Of a stretch of DNA of 48,386 bases, positions 1-7,999 are shown piece after piece; within the stretch, counting starts at the first letter, position 1; each line of letters starts with the position of its first letter. The notes beneath the pieces were generated by a model. That model was not told the origin of the DNA. It saw nothing but the letters and a program-made list of their open reading frames with translations, and ran no database searches. Where the stretch lies: NCBI GenBank assembly GCA_943358395.1, contig CALRGY010000007.1, positions 1 through 48,386 of the forward strand, given 5' to 3'. The position numbers and the translations under genes were made by a program. This stretch comes from Candidatus Uhrbacteria bacterium. Its GTDB lineage: Bacteria; Patescibacteriota; Patescibacteriia; UBA9934.

Positions 1-437
1 TTTACGACCCGAAGGCCTTCTTTTGACACGCGGCGTCGCTCCATCACACTTTCGTGCATTGTGGAATATTCTCGACTGCAGCCACCCGTAGGTGTTTGGA
101 CAGTGTCTCAGTTCCAATGAGCCAGGTCACGCTCTCGCGCCTGGTATCCGTCATAGCCTTGGTGGGCCGTTACCCCTCCAACTAGCTGATGGACCATAGG
201 CCCCTCCCAGACCGAAAAACTTTCAATGAGAATGACTTGCGTCCCCTCATCAATATCGTGTATTAGCGGTCGTTTCCAACCGTTATCCACGAGTCTGGGG
301 TAGGTTACCAATGTGTTACGCTCCCGTTTGCCACTATCGCCTCCAAATATTGCTACCTGGTTGCGACCGTTCGACTTGCATGCCTTAGACACGCCGCCAG
401 CATTCATCCTGAGCCAGGATCAAACTCTCAGTTATAA
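1..437 (-). rRNA. 16S ribosomal RNA, 5' portion (continues beyond window start)
   Basis: Reverse complement contains AGAGTTTGATCCTGGCTCAG near 410-430, GGATGAATGCTGGCGGCGTG, GGCCCACCAAGGC and CCTACGGGTGGCTGCAG; 5' end position approximate. Confidence 0.97.
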
Positions 438-666
438 TCCACACTCTTTCGAATGAGGTTCTGTTTAGTGATTCATCTTGCGATGAACATCAATTGTGGA
501 CGTTGTAATCACATAATTGTTCATTACGTGATGCTTGGTTGTTTGCTCTTCAGTTGTGAAGATACGACGCCCGCAAAGGCATAAAAGCCAGTGCGAATGT
601 GGCAGTAGAGTAATGGAAGCCCAAAAAGCTGTCAAGGAAAAAATGGTGCATCAAATGTGGATGCTT

Positions 667-1374
667 TTATGTTTTCGTACGGTTTTCCGATGCATCCGTT
701 CTCCACGCAGCAATCGCCTTATGATTCCCGCTCAACAATATCGACGGCACCGCACAATCGACGACTGTTTTTTTCGTGATGTTCTGATGATAAACTTCCG
801 GCTTTGTGTACTGCGGATATTCAAGAAATCCCTCTCGATCATGTGATTCTTCAGACAATGTTTCTGTATTCCCCAGCACTCCAGGAATCTGCCGTGCAAT
901 AGCATCCGCCATCACCAACGCCGGAAGTTCCCCACCAGTCAGCACAAAATCACCAATCGAAAGCGCTTCGTCCGCAATCACCTCTTCTACCCGATGATCG
1001 ATTCCCTCATATCGCCCACAAATAAAAATAACTTGATCATATGCCGCAAGTCGCTTCGCATCCCCCTGGGTAAACGTCTTCCCGCTTGCCGACGTCACAA
1101 TCACCCTTACCGTCGGCACATGCTTCCGTAAAAACTTTTTTCGCAATCTCATCGCCTGCACCGCATCATCAATGGGCTGCACCATCATCACCATCCCTGC
1201 CCCTCCCCCATACGGCGTATCATCAACTTTTTTATGCTTATCCTTCGAGAACTTTCGCAAATCATGCCCCGTAATCTTTATCAGCTTTTCCTTCTGCGCC
1301 CGCCCCAAAATACTCGCACCAGCATATGGCGCAATCACTTCGGGAAAAATAGTGATGATGTCAAAATGGGTCAT
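667..1374 (-). CDS. trmD: tRNA (guanine-N1)-methyltransferase TrmD
   Basis: MTHFDIITIFPEVI..., ICGRYEGIDHRVEE, SIGDFVLTGGELPALVMADAIARQIPGVLG motifs. Confidence 0.97.
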   Translation of the reverse strand: MTHFDIITIFPEVIAPYAGASILGRAQKEKLIKITGHDLRKFSKDKHKKVDDTPYGGGAGMVMMVQPIDDAVQAMRLRKKFLRKHVPTVRVIVTSASGKTFTQGDAKRLAAYDQVIFICGRYEGIDHRVEEVIADEALSIGDFVLTGGELPALVMADAIARQIPGVLGNTETLSEESHDREGFLEYPQYTKPEVYHQNITKKTVVDCAVPSILLSGNHKAIAAWRTDASENRTKT

Positions 1375-1847
1375 AGAGATGGTGTCCTTTTCCTTTTGAG
1401 ATCAAGGTATTCGCGCACAAATATAAATTGGTTCATATACTCATCAAGACTTGGCGCAACACTGCGTGCATCGGGCTCGACGATTTCCTTTCTTCCAGCT
1501 CGCAGATCCGCATTCATAACATTCACTTCATTCATCCCTTTCGAAAGCGCATCGCGTTCATCGAGTAATGCTTTTGGAATCACGAGAGAATACATTTTCG
1601 TCGGCATCCCGCTCATGTTTTCAATATTCTTTTGTATTCCAGCAATGCCCTCAAAACGATCCGTGTACCACGTTCCTTGGAACTGTGTATTCCCCCCGCT
1701 CCGATCAACATTCCATGAGGAATCGCCTTCTACGCGATACACGATTACAAATGTTTGAGCTTTCGCATACGCATAAAGAGCCTGATATCGACGTTCAAGT
1801 TCTTCAAATAAAGTGTTATTTAGAACCTCTAGATTCAATTCAGACAT
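1371..1847 (-). CDS. hypothetical protein overlapping trmD start by 4 nt
   Basis: 158 aa ORF, ATGA overlap with trmD suggests translational coupling. Confidence 0.7.
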   Translation of the reverse strand: MSELNLEVLNNTLFEELERRYQALYAYAKAQTFVIVYRVEGDSSWNVDRSGGNTQFQGTWYTDRFEGIAGIQKNIENMSGMPTKMYSLVIPKALLDERDALSKGMNEVNVMNADLRAGRKEIVEPDARSVAPSLDEYMNQFIFVREYLDLKRKRTPSL

Positions 1848-1863
1848 AGACAGTTTGTGATAA

Positions 1864-1991
1864 GAAAATCGTTTTATTTTCGACCAGTTTCGGTGCGCGA
1901 CGATGACGGGATCGTCAAGGCGTACTACACGGTACGCCGTCGATCACGTCGAGGAAGCAAGCCAAAAATGGGCAAAATAAAACGATTTTTC
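1864..1991. repeat. foldback element family A, copy 1
   Basis: Arms GAAAATCGTTTTATTTT / AAAATAAAACGATTTTTC; core GGCGTACTACACGGTACGCC; related to six other copies in the window. Confidence 0.85.
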
Positions 1992-2259
1992 ATACCTTTT
2001 CTCCAAAGATATACGTACATCCCTCACTCCCCATTCTCACCGAATGAAGCGTATGTGCGGGAATATCGAAGCGATCGCCGGGGGTGTATTCCTTTTCCTC
2101 ACCGTTCATAATGATGAATATCGATCCACCAACCACAATATGCGCGGTGTGTTCATCGTGTTCGTGAGCGGGGTAAATGACGCTCGCACCGTCGTGCCAC
2201 TCGTTTACATCCGAATAGCCATCGTTCGCCAACGTCTGTCGTGCATCGTCAATCGTCAT
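1990..2259 (-). CDS. cupin-domain protein
   Basis: MTIDDARQTLANDGY...YPAHEHDEHTAHIVVGGSIFIIMNGEEKEYTPGDRFDIPAHTLHSVRMG: cupin motifs. Start set at 2259 because the longer track ORF runs into a repeat. Confidence 0.85.
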   Translation of the reverse strand: MTIDDARQTLANDGYSDVNEWHDGASVIYPAHEHDEHTAHIVVGGSIFIIMNGEEKEYTPGDRFDIPAHTLHSVRMGSEGCTYIFGEKV

Positions 2260-2266
2260 AGAAGAG

Positions 2267-2427
2267 TAGGATGTTCTCATTTTCGACCAGTTTCGGTGCG
2301 CAAGGAACAAAATTCGCGAAGTGTACTCCTTGGTACATTGAGCAAATTTTGGACGCAGCAAGGTATGAAGTAAGCGCTTCGCTTTACTTCATACCAAGCC
2401 GAAAGTGGGCAAAATGAGGACGTCCTA
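2267..2427. repeat. foldback element family A, copy 2, with nested 34 bp hairpin (2362-2395)
   Basis: Arms AGGATGTTCTCATTTT / AAAATGAGGACGTCCT; tip TGTACTCCTTGGTACA. Confidence 0.9.
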
Positions 2428-2499
2428 AAAAGATCGTGGCACCAATGATGGTACCACGATGCTCATATCGAGGAATGCACTTTGAAAACCGTCACTTCA

Positions 2500-2706
2500 T
2501 TATCGCACCGAAACAATAATCAAACCCAGAAGAAAGATCACAAGACCAATAACGAACATAATGCCAATAATCATCAACCCCGCAAGAAGATAGTACCCAT
2601 ACACAGTAAACGCCCGCACCCACAGCCGAGTATCGAGCAATTGCGTTTTTGTGCGCTCTTCAAGCTTTGCAATGCGCTCGTGCAGCGATTCAACGGAGTG
2701 GCTCAT
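2500..2706 (-). CDS. small membrane protein
   Basis: 68 aa with C-terminal hydrophobic segment; 5 bp downstream of the KH-domain gene. Confidence 0.6.
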   Translation of the reverse strand: MSHSVESLHERIAKLEERTKTQLLDTRLWVRAFTVYGYYLLAGLMIIGIMFVIGLVIFLLGLIIVSVR

Positions 2707-2711
2707 ACTCT

Positions 2712-3089
2712 TTAAAAGGTAAGGCTGTCGACAGAATCGCGATCAAGATCGGCATCTGTATTTGCATGCTGTGGTGCCGCTACAGCAACAGGAGCAACGG
2801 TTCCCGTACCCGTATCGTCACCCATCGCTCCACGACGCGTTGATGACGCTGGAGCATCGATCCGAAACGAAACACGCATATTCGCTTTTGCACCGATGGT
2901 GGCAAGCAATGTTCGAATCGCGACAGCTGTTTTCCCACTCTTGCCGATCACATATCCGGTATCATCTGCTGCCGTAAACACCGTAATTAATACACCCTGT
3001 TCATCAATCTTTCGCTCAGAACGCACCTCTTCCGGCTTATTCACCAACGCCTTCACAATGAATTCCACGAACTGCTGATCGAACTCCAT
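2712..3089 (-). CDS. khpA: KH-domain RNA-binding protein (KhpA-like)
   Basis: FIVKALVNKPEEVRSERKIDEQG...DDTGYVIGKSGKTAVAIRTLLATIGAK. Confidence 0.93.
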   Translation of the reverse strand: MEFDQQFVEFIVKALVNKPEEVRSERKIDEQGVLITVFTAADDTGYVIGKSGKTAVAIRTLLATIGAKANMRVSFRIDAPASSTRRGAMGDDTGTGTVAPVAVAAPQHANTDADLDRDSVDSLTF

Positions 3090-3125
3090 AAAATCAAGAT
3101 TAATTTTCCGATACCGCCATCATAC

Positions 3126-3152
3126 AAAAAACGGCGCTCCTGGGGAACGCCG
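3126..3152 (-). terminator. intrinsic terminator downstream of rpsP
   Basis: Minus strand CGGCGTTCC-CCA-GGAGCGCCG-TTTTTT. Confidence 0.85.
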
Positions 3153-3164
3153 CCTGTGTATGGT

Positions 3165-3485
3165 TTACGCTGCTGCCTTTGCTTTTGCCTCAGCCAACGC
3201 CTTTGCGCGACTCTTGGTGATGGTCACGACATTCTCTTTCTTCCCCTTCATCAATCCAAGATCGATAAACAGGTTCTTTACCGTTCCAGAAGGCTGCGCG
3301 CCAACACTCAACCAATACGCTGCACGTTCCTTGTTCAGCACAACATCCTTCCTATCTGCCCGTGGATCAAGGTTCCCAATCACCTCAATTGCCGGTGACC
3401 ATGGATCTTTCGTGCCGTCTTGCACCACAATGCGGTAATATGGCTGTTTACGCTTTCCTGTTCGAGATAATCGGATCGTGGTCAT
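3165..3485 (-). CDS. rpsP: 30S ribosomal protein S16
   Basis: MTTIRLSRTGKRKQPYYRIVVQDGTKDPWSPAIEVIGNLDPR... Confidence 0.97.
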   Translation of the reverse strand: MTTIRLSRTGKRKQPYYRIVVQDGTKDPWSPAIEVIGNLDPRADRKDVVLNKERAAYWLSVGAQPSGTVKNLFIDLGLMKGKKENVVTITKSRAKALAEAKAKAAA

Positions 3486-3580
3486 AGAGAAATAAACGAA
3501 TAATGAAAAGAGAGTGCTCCTGAGCAATAATTTTGTCAAGACCTGTAGGGGCAGAAAATATTCTGTTATACTCTGAGCAT

Positions 3581-3757
3581 ATGATCATCGCTGGAATTCT
3601 TTTCTTACTCCTCGGCCTCGGGCTCTTCATCGGTGCCGACATCAAGCTGGACGATGCTCCCGGCCTCGAACGCAGCCACATCGTCACCATGGGCGCCGGT
3701 CTCCTCTCCATCCTCGTCGGTGGGATTCTTTTGTATTCGAAGGTGTTCGGAGGGTAA
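3581..3757 (+). CDS. small hydrophobic membrane protein
   Basis: MIIAGILFLLLGLGLFIGADIKLDDAPGLERSHIVTMGAGLLSILVGGILLYSKVFGG; preceded by TGTTATACT extended -10-like sequence. Confidence 0.65.
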   Translation: MIIAGILFLLLGLGLFIGADIKLDDAPGLERSHIVTMGAGLLSILVGGILLYSKVFGG

Positions 3758-3771
3758 TTAATCCGAATAAC

Positions 3772-3800
3772 AAAACACGACCAATCGGTCGTGTTTTTTT
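3772..3800 (+). terminator. intrinsic terminator (probably bidirectional)
   Basis: AAAACACGACC-AATC-GGTCGTGTTTTTTT. Confidence 0.9.
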
Positions 3801-3804
3801 GAAA

Positions 3805-4890
3805 TTACACTTTCCTCCCCCGTATCGCTAAAAACATTGGTACTTCTTTACGCACGCGGTTTTCGGCTTTTGCGCGGGGGCCGGAGGTAGATTCTTTGTG
3901 GGAAGTCCATTCCTCCATAGCGTCGACAACGAAACCGGCTGCGGATAGTGCCGTGATGTACGACGAAATTGGGCGGTGGAATGACGTGGTATTGATGGTT
4001 GGCGCATCGCCAGGGTGCATTTGCATGGGAATAGCGTTTTCGCTTAAGTAGCTGTCAACGCGGCGATACATCATCTTGCGCTCGTCCTCAAAACCCCAAG
4101 AACTTTGGCGCGGAATACGAAACGCTGGGTGGTTGAGCACAATGACGAATGGAGCATCCTTCTTGAGCAATCGCGATACGCTCGCAAACACCGCTGACAT
4201 ATCGCTGATATTTTGCAGCGCAAGAACGATTGCTGCGCCGTCGAATTTCCTGTCACGGAGATTCCGATCTGCACTGGCAGCATCCCCAACCAAGAATTCG
4301 GAATTCCGAATGTGCTTATTCTGCGCTTGGCGAATGAGCGTTGGTGCTGCGTCGATTCCCACAACTACTCCCCCCTGCTTCACAACAAGATTCGCAAAGC
4401 TTCCTTCCCCACACGCAACGTCAAGAAACGTCTTTCCTGCACCAACACCAAGAAGCTTCAGCGCCCCAGGCCACACCACTTCACTCTGATACGTTCCCGG
4501 CGCCGAAAGATGCGTGCCATACCACTCCGCAACATTCTCCCAACTCGTCGACGACGCAGCGGCAGCGCGCGGCCCTGCCTTTCGCTGATCGAATGCAGGT
4601 CGATTCACATCTCGCCTATCAGATGCGCGATGCGGCCGCGAACCAAATGGAACCGTTCGCACTCCACGCCGGCCATCCTGCATATACGCCGGCTGGTTAC
4701 TCGATCGTGGCGTTTGGTCAAATCGAGGCTCACTTCGTGCATCACGAGGAGCACGATCAATGCGCTGAACCCCTTGTGTTCTACTGCCATGCTGACTGCC
4801 ACCGGTTCCCTTACCGCGCCGAGCAAACGCCGGCCCACGACGTGAAGATGTATGTTCCATAGATAGAGGCATCATAATGGGAGTTCGCAC
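3805..4890 (-). CDS. class I SAM-dependent methyltransferase with a basic low-complexity N-terminus
   Basis: LKLLGVGAGKTFLDVACGEGSFANLVVKQGGVVVGIDAAP motif I region; start codon uncertain. Confidence 0.85.
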   Translation of the reverse strand: MRTPIMMPLSMEHTSSRRGPAFARRGKGTGGSQHGSRTQGVQRIDRAPRDARSEPRFDQTPRSSNQPAYMQDGRRGVRTVPFGSRPHRASDRRDVNRPAFDQRKAGPRAAAASSTSWENVAEWYGTHLSAPGTYQSEVVWPGALKLLGVGAGKTFLDVACGEGSFANLVVKQGGVVVGIDAAPTLIRQAQNKHIRNSEFLVGDAASADRNLRDRKFDGAAIVLALQNISDMSAVFASVSRLLKKDAPFVIVLNHPAFRIPRQSSWGFEDERKMMYRRVDSYLSENAIPMQMHPGDAPTINTTSFHRPISSYITALSAAGFVVDAMEEWTSHKESTSGPRAKAENRVRKEVPMFLAIRGRKV

Positions 4891-4907
4891 TTTGGTCTAT
4901 CGTCAAT

Positions 4908-4936
4908 TTGAAACCATGCTTACGTTGTGGTATCTT
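4908..4936 (+). promoter_or_regulatory. candidate sigma70 promoter for the hisS leader
   Basis: TTGAAA (4908-4913), 17 nt spacer, TATCTT (4931-4936) with TGn extension. Confidence 0.65.
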
Positions 4937-4946
4937 GACCATAGTT

Positions 4947-5000
4947 ATGGAATGCATACGCAATATATTCAACGTTTCCCATCATACCCGCCATGCATAA
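4947..5000 (+). CDS. candidate hisS leader peptide MECIRNIFNVSHHTRHA
   Basis: ATG GAA TGC ATA CGC AAT ATA TTC AAC GTT TCC CAT CAT ACC CGC CAT GCA TAA: His-rich end next to alternative hairpins, directly upstream of hisS. Confidence 0.7.
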   Translation: MECIRNIFNVSHHTRHA

Positions 5001-5066
5001 GCGGAGCTACTTGATGTTATTCCAATGAATGACTGCAAAGAATTCCGCTTATTGGCGGATTTTTTA
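4987..5066 (+). promoter_or_regulatory. candidate ribosome-mediated transcription attenuator for hisS
   Basis: CCGC(4988-4991):GCGG(5001-5004); antiterminator ATAAGCGGA(4997-5005):TCCGCTTAT(5044-5052), 9 bp perfect; terminator TCCGC(5044-5048):GCGGA(5055-5059) followed by T6. Confidence 0.7.
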
Positions 5067-5080
5067 TTTCTTACAATAGT

Positions 5081-6298
5081 ATGCAAATTCAACCACTCAG
5101 AGGCACACGAAGCCTCTATCCAAAAGAAATGCGTGAACGCAATACACTGCTCAATGCGTGCAGAACCATATTGGAACGTGCGGGTTACGAGGAATACGAA
5201 GCGCCGGTGTTAGAGCCCATGGCACTCTACGAGGCAAAGTCAAGCGCAGAAATCATCGAGCGTCAGTCGTATGTATTTACCGATCGTGGCGGAGAGAAGA
5301 TTGTCGTTCGACCAGAACTCACTCCATCATTTGCTCGAATGGTTGCTAATAAACAAGGTGAGCTCCCACCACTCATTCGATGGTTCAGTTTTGCCGACTG
5401 TTGGCGATACGAACGCCCACAAAAAGGTCGTACACGAAATTTCCTTCAGATCAACGTCGATTTCCTTGGCTCGGACACAGGAGAAGCCGACGTGGAAGCC
5501 ATCGATCTCGCGCTCTCAATGCTTCAAGCGATTGGCATAGATATGCGCAACGTGAGTATGCGAGTCAATGATCGGAAATTATTCGATGTCACATGTCAGA
5601 CGTTGGCTATTGCAATTGAAAAGAAGGGTCAATTTCTCACGCTTCTTGATGAACGCGACAAACTGACACAGGAAGAATTCCTCACAAAACTCCAAACCAT
5701 TAATCCGGAACTCAATTGTACCGATCTTGCCGTCATCGATAACGTGCAGCCGTCCGAACGGCTCCTTGCCGTCATCGCATCAGTACAAAAACTCGGATGG
5801 ACACAGCTCGTCTACGATCCAAATCTTATACGCGGCTTCTCGTACTACACAGGAATTGTTTTCGAGGTTGTTGAAACGTCAGGGTCATTTCGTCGAGCAG
5901 TTTTCGGTGGTGGTCGCTATGACAATCTTCTCGAGGCAGTAGGAGGAAAGCCTATGAGCGGCATCGGTTTTGCTGTAAGTGATGTTGCGTTATTTGCTGC
6001 ACTCGAGGCTCAGGAAAAAAGCGTCGCCGTCGACCAGCCCGTAAAAACGCTCATCATTCCGCTGACGAACAATGAAGCACCTGTTGCGATCGACGTTGCT
6101 CGACGCCTACGTACAAAAGGCAACACCGCCATCCTTGCCATTCCTCCATACGAGCTAAAAAAGCAGCTCACCATGGCGAATCGTCTTGGAGCCTCCGAAG
6201 TCGTCATCGTTGCTCCCGAAGAACTGAAGACGGGGAATGTCATCGTAAAAAATATGACAACCGGCGAACAACGACGTGTTCGCGTTAGCGATCTATAA
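5081..6298 (+). CDS. hisS: histidyl-tRNA synthetase
   Basis: MQIQPLRGTRSLYPKEM..., RYERPQKGRTRNFLQINVDFLG motif 2, RGFSYYTGIVFEV, GGGRYDNLLE, GIGFAVS motifs. Confidence 0.95.
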   Translation: MQIQPLRGTRSLYPKEMRERNTLLNACRTILERAGYEEYEAPVLEPMALYEAKSSAEIIERQSYVFTDRGGEKIVVRPELTPSFARMVANKQGELPPLIRWFSFADCWRYERPQKGRTRNFLQINVDFLGSDTGEADVEAIDLALSMLQAIGIDMRNVSMRVNDRKLFDVTCQTLAIAIEKKGQFLTLLDERDKLTQEEFLTKLQTINPELNCTDLAVIDNVQPSERLLAVIASVQKLGWTQLVYDPNLIRGFSYYTGIVFEVVETSGSFRRAVFGGGRYDNLLEAVGGKPMSGIGFAVSDVALFAALEAQEKSVAVDQPVKTLIIPLTNNEAPVAIDVARRLRTKGNTAILAIPPYELKKQLTMANRLGASEVVIVAPEELKTGNVIVKNMTTGEQRRVRVSDL

Positions 6299-6303
6299 AC
6301 TCT

Positions 6304-7149
6304 ATGACTCCACTTCCCAACAACATCTTTACCATCACCAGCAACAATCCAGGGCCAACGGTTGCGATATTTGGCGGTGTGCACGGCAATGAACGTGCCG
6401 GCATTCTGGCGATCGATGCGTTACGAGAAACACTAGCCATTGATCGTGGCACCGTCTATTTGGTGTATGCCAATCCAAAGGCTATCACCGCCAATCAACG
6501 ATTGCTCAAGCAGAATCTGAATCGCCTGTTTCTCCGTGGCAACACAGTGGCTACGTATGAAGAAAAACGTGCCAATGAGCTGATGGATCTCCTCGACACC
6601 TGCGACGCGCTCCTCGATTTGCACTCGTACAATGACGTGCAGGAAAACGCCAATATCTTTGCTATTTGTGAGGAAAATTGCAGCAGCGTCGCTCAAGCCC
6701 TCGGCATTCCATTCCGCATCAGCGGATTTACCGCTACAGAAGCAGGCGGCAGCGATGGCTACATGTATCTCAACAACAAAGTTGGCGTTTGCGTGGAGCT
6801 AGGGTCAATCAATCTTTCAGAGAGCATGTCTCAAGAAGGAGTAGCCATTGCGCAACGCTTTTTGCAATATCTCGGCTGCATCGAGGGTAACAATATCCAA
6901 CCGACTTCAACACAGACCGCCCTGACGGCTAACATAATGTACAAAAAGCAAACCGATGATTTTCGTTTCACGCAACCGTTCAACACATTGAACCCCGTCG
7001 CCAAAGGCACAGTAATCGCCATCGACGGCCCAACGGAAATTATCGCCGACCAAAATGTTTACATTCTGTTTCCGCGCACACAATTCGCGATTGGTACTGA
7101 GGCATTCATCTTAGTCAACGCAGTCAACTCTCATCATACCCACGCATAG
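6304..7149 (+). CDS. succinylglutamate desuccinylase/aspartoacylase-family zinc carboxypeptidase-like protein
   Basis: VAIFGGVHGNERAG, NLNRLF, LLDLHSYN motifs; 5 bp after hisS. Confidence 0.88.
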   Translation: MTPLPNNIFTITSNNPGPTVAIFGGVHGNERAGILAIDALRETLAIDRGTVYLVYANPKAITANQRLLKQNLNRLFLRGNTVATYEEKRANELMDLLDTCDALLDLHSYNDVQENANIFAICEENCSSVAQALGIPFRISGFTATEAGGSDGYMYLNNKVGVCVELGSINLSESMSQEGVAIAQRFLQYLGCIEGNNIQPTSTQTALTANIMYKKQTDDFRFTQPFNTLNPVAKGTVIAIDGPTEIIADQNVYILFPRTQFAIGTEAFILVNAVNSHHTHA

Positions 7150-7167
7150 CTGGTGGGGTTTCATATT

Positions 7168-7290
7168 AGGACTTTCTCATTTTAGGCTAGTTTCGATGAA
7201 GATCGAGGAAAATTCGTGAGACGTACTTCATGGTACGTTGAACGATTTTCCGATGATCTGAGTCGAAAATAGACAAAATGAGGAAGTTCT
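7168..7290. repeat. foldback element family A, copy 3
   Basis: AGGACTTTCTCATTTTAGGCTAGTTTCGATGAAGATCGAGG...GACGTACTTCATGGTACGTT...AAAATGAGGAAGTTCT. Confidence 0.92.
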
Positions 7291-7298
7291 AAATATAC

Positions 7299-7327
7299 AA
7301 AATACCCCACCAACTGTGGGGTATTTT
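7299..7327. terminator. intrinsic terminator
   Basis: AAAATACCCCAC-CAACT-GTGGGGTATTTT. Confidence 0.88.
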
Positions 7328-7443
7328 GTATTCCTTCCTCCAGCATGACGCGAGGAGCAAGGAGTGCACAATGCATTCCAAAACAGAGGTGAAGCGATGA
7401 CTGTTCAGATCCGCGTCATTCAGAGCTCAGGGCCGCCAAGGCT

Positions 7444-7941
7444 GTGATCATCGAACTGAGCGCCCTCTACCGCACGTGCTTCGCGGAGAGTCCGTGGTTC
7501 GAGGTGTTCGGCTCGGGCGAGGTGGAAGAAGATCTGCTCAGCGCACTGCAGAAGCGTGACGGGGTCATCGTGTTGGCGGAAAAGGACGGGAAGATCATCG
7601 GTGCCTCGGTGGGCTACGCCTTCATCCATCGCACCGACATGAGCGATCTCATCGAGAATAGCGATCGCGTCTACTACTACGCGGAGCTGTTCGTCCAGAA
7701 CCAGTATCGCGGTCTGGGCGTGGCCAACATGCTCATCGCCGAGCGCGAAAAAGTGGCGCGCCAGCGCGGCTACCTGGCCGCCATGGTCAGGACGTCAGTC
7801 GTCCAGCAGATCATCCAGGACATCTACAGCGGACGCGGATTCCGCGTCATCGCCCGTCAGAACGTCATGTCTGACAAGGTCATCGACGGCCAGGCGGTAC
7901 GCGTCCCCGACGAACGCGTCATCATGCACGGCGCACTGTAG
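7444..7941 (+). CDS. GNAT-family N-acetyltransferase (GTG start; possibly frameshifted from an ATG at 7397)
   Basis: YYYAELFVQNQYRGLGVANMLIAEREKVARQRGY: GNAT acetyl-CoA binding motif (Q/RxxGxG/A-like). Confidence 0.85.
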   Translation: MIIELSALYRTCFAESPWFEVFGSGEVEEDLLSALQKRDGVIVLAEKDGKIIGASVGYAFIHRTDMSDLIENSDRVYYYAELFVQNQYRGLGVANMLIAEREKVARQRGYLAAMVRTSVVQQIIQDIYSGRGFRVIARQNVMSDKVIDGQAVRVPDERVIMHGAL

Positions 7942-7960
7942 ACCTCTTCAGACGCTACGA

Positions 7961-7992
7961 GATCCCTCTGCATACGCTGCGGAGGGATTTTC
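7961..7992 (+). terminator. intrinsic terminator of GNAT gene
   Basis: ATCCCTC...GAGGGATTTT. Confidence 0.75.
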
Positions 7993-7999
7993 AAATCCC

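Noticed and set aside
108-407. 99 aa minus-strand ORF
   Set aside because: Lies inside the 16S rRNA gene; not protein coding.
4940-5081. T-box riboswitch upstream of hisS
   Set aside because: No T-box sequence (GGGTGGNACCGCG-like) or specifier architecture; the leader-peptide attenuator explains the sequence better.
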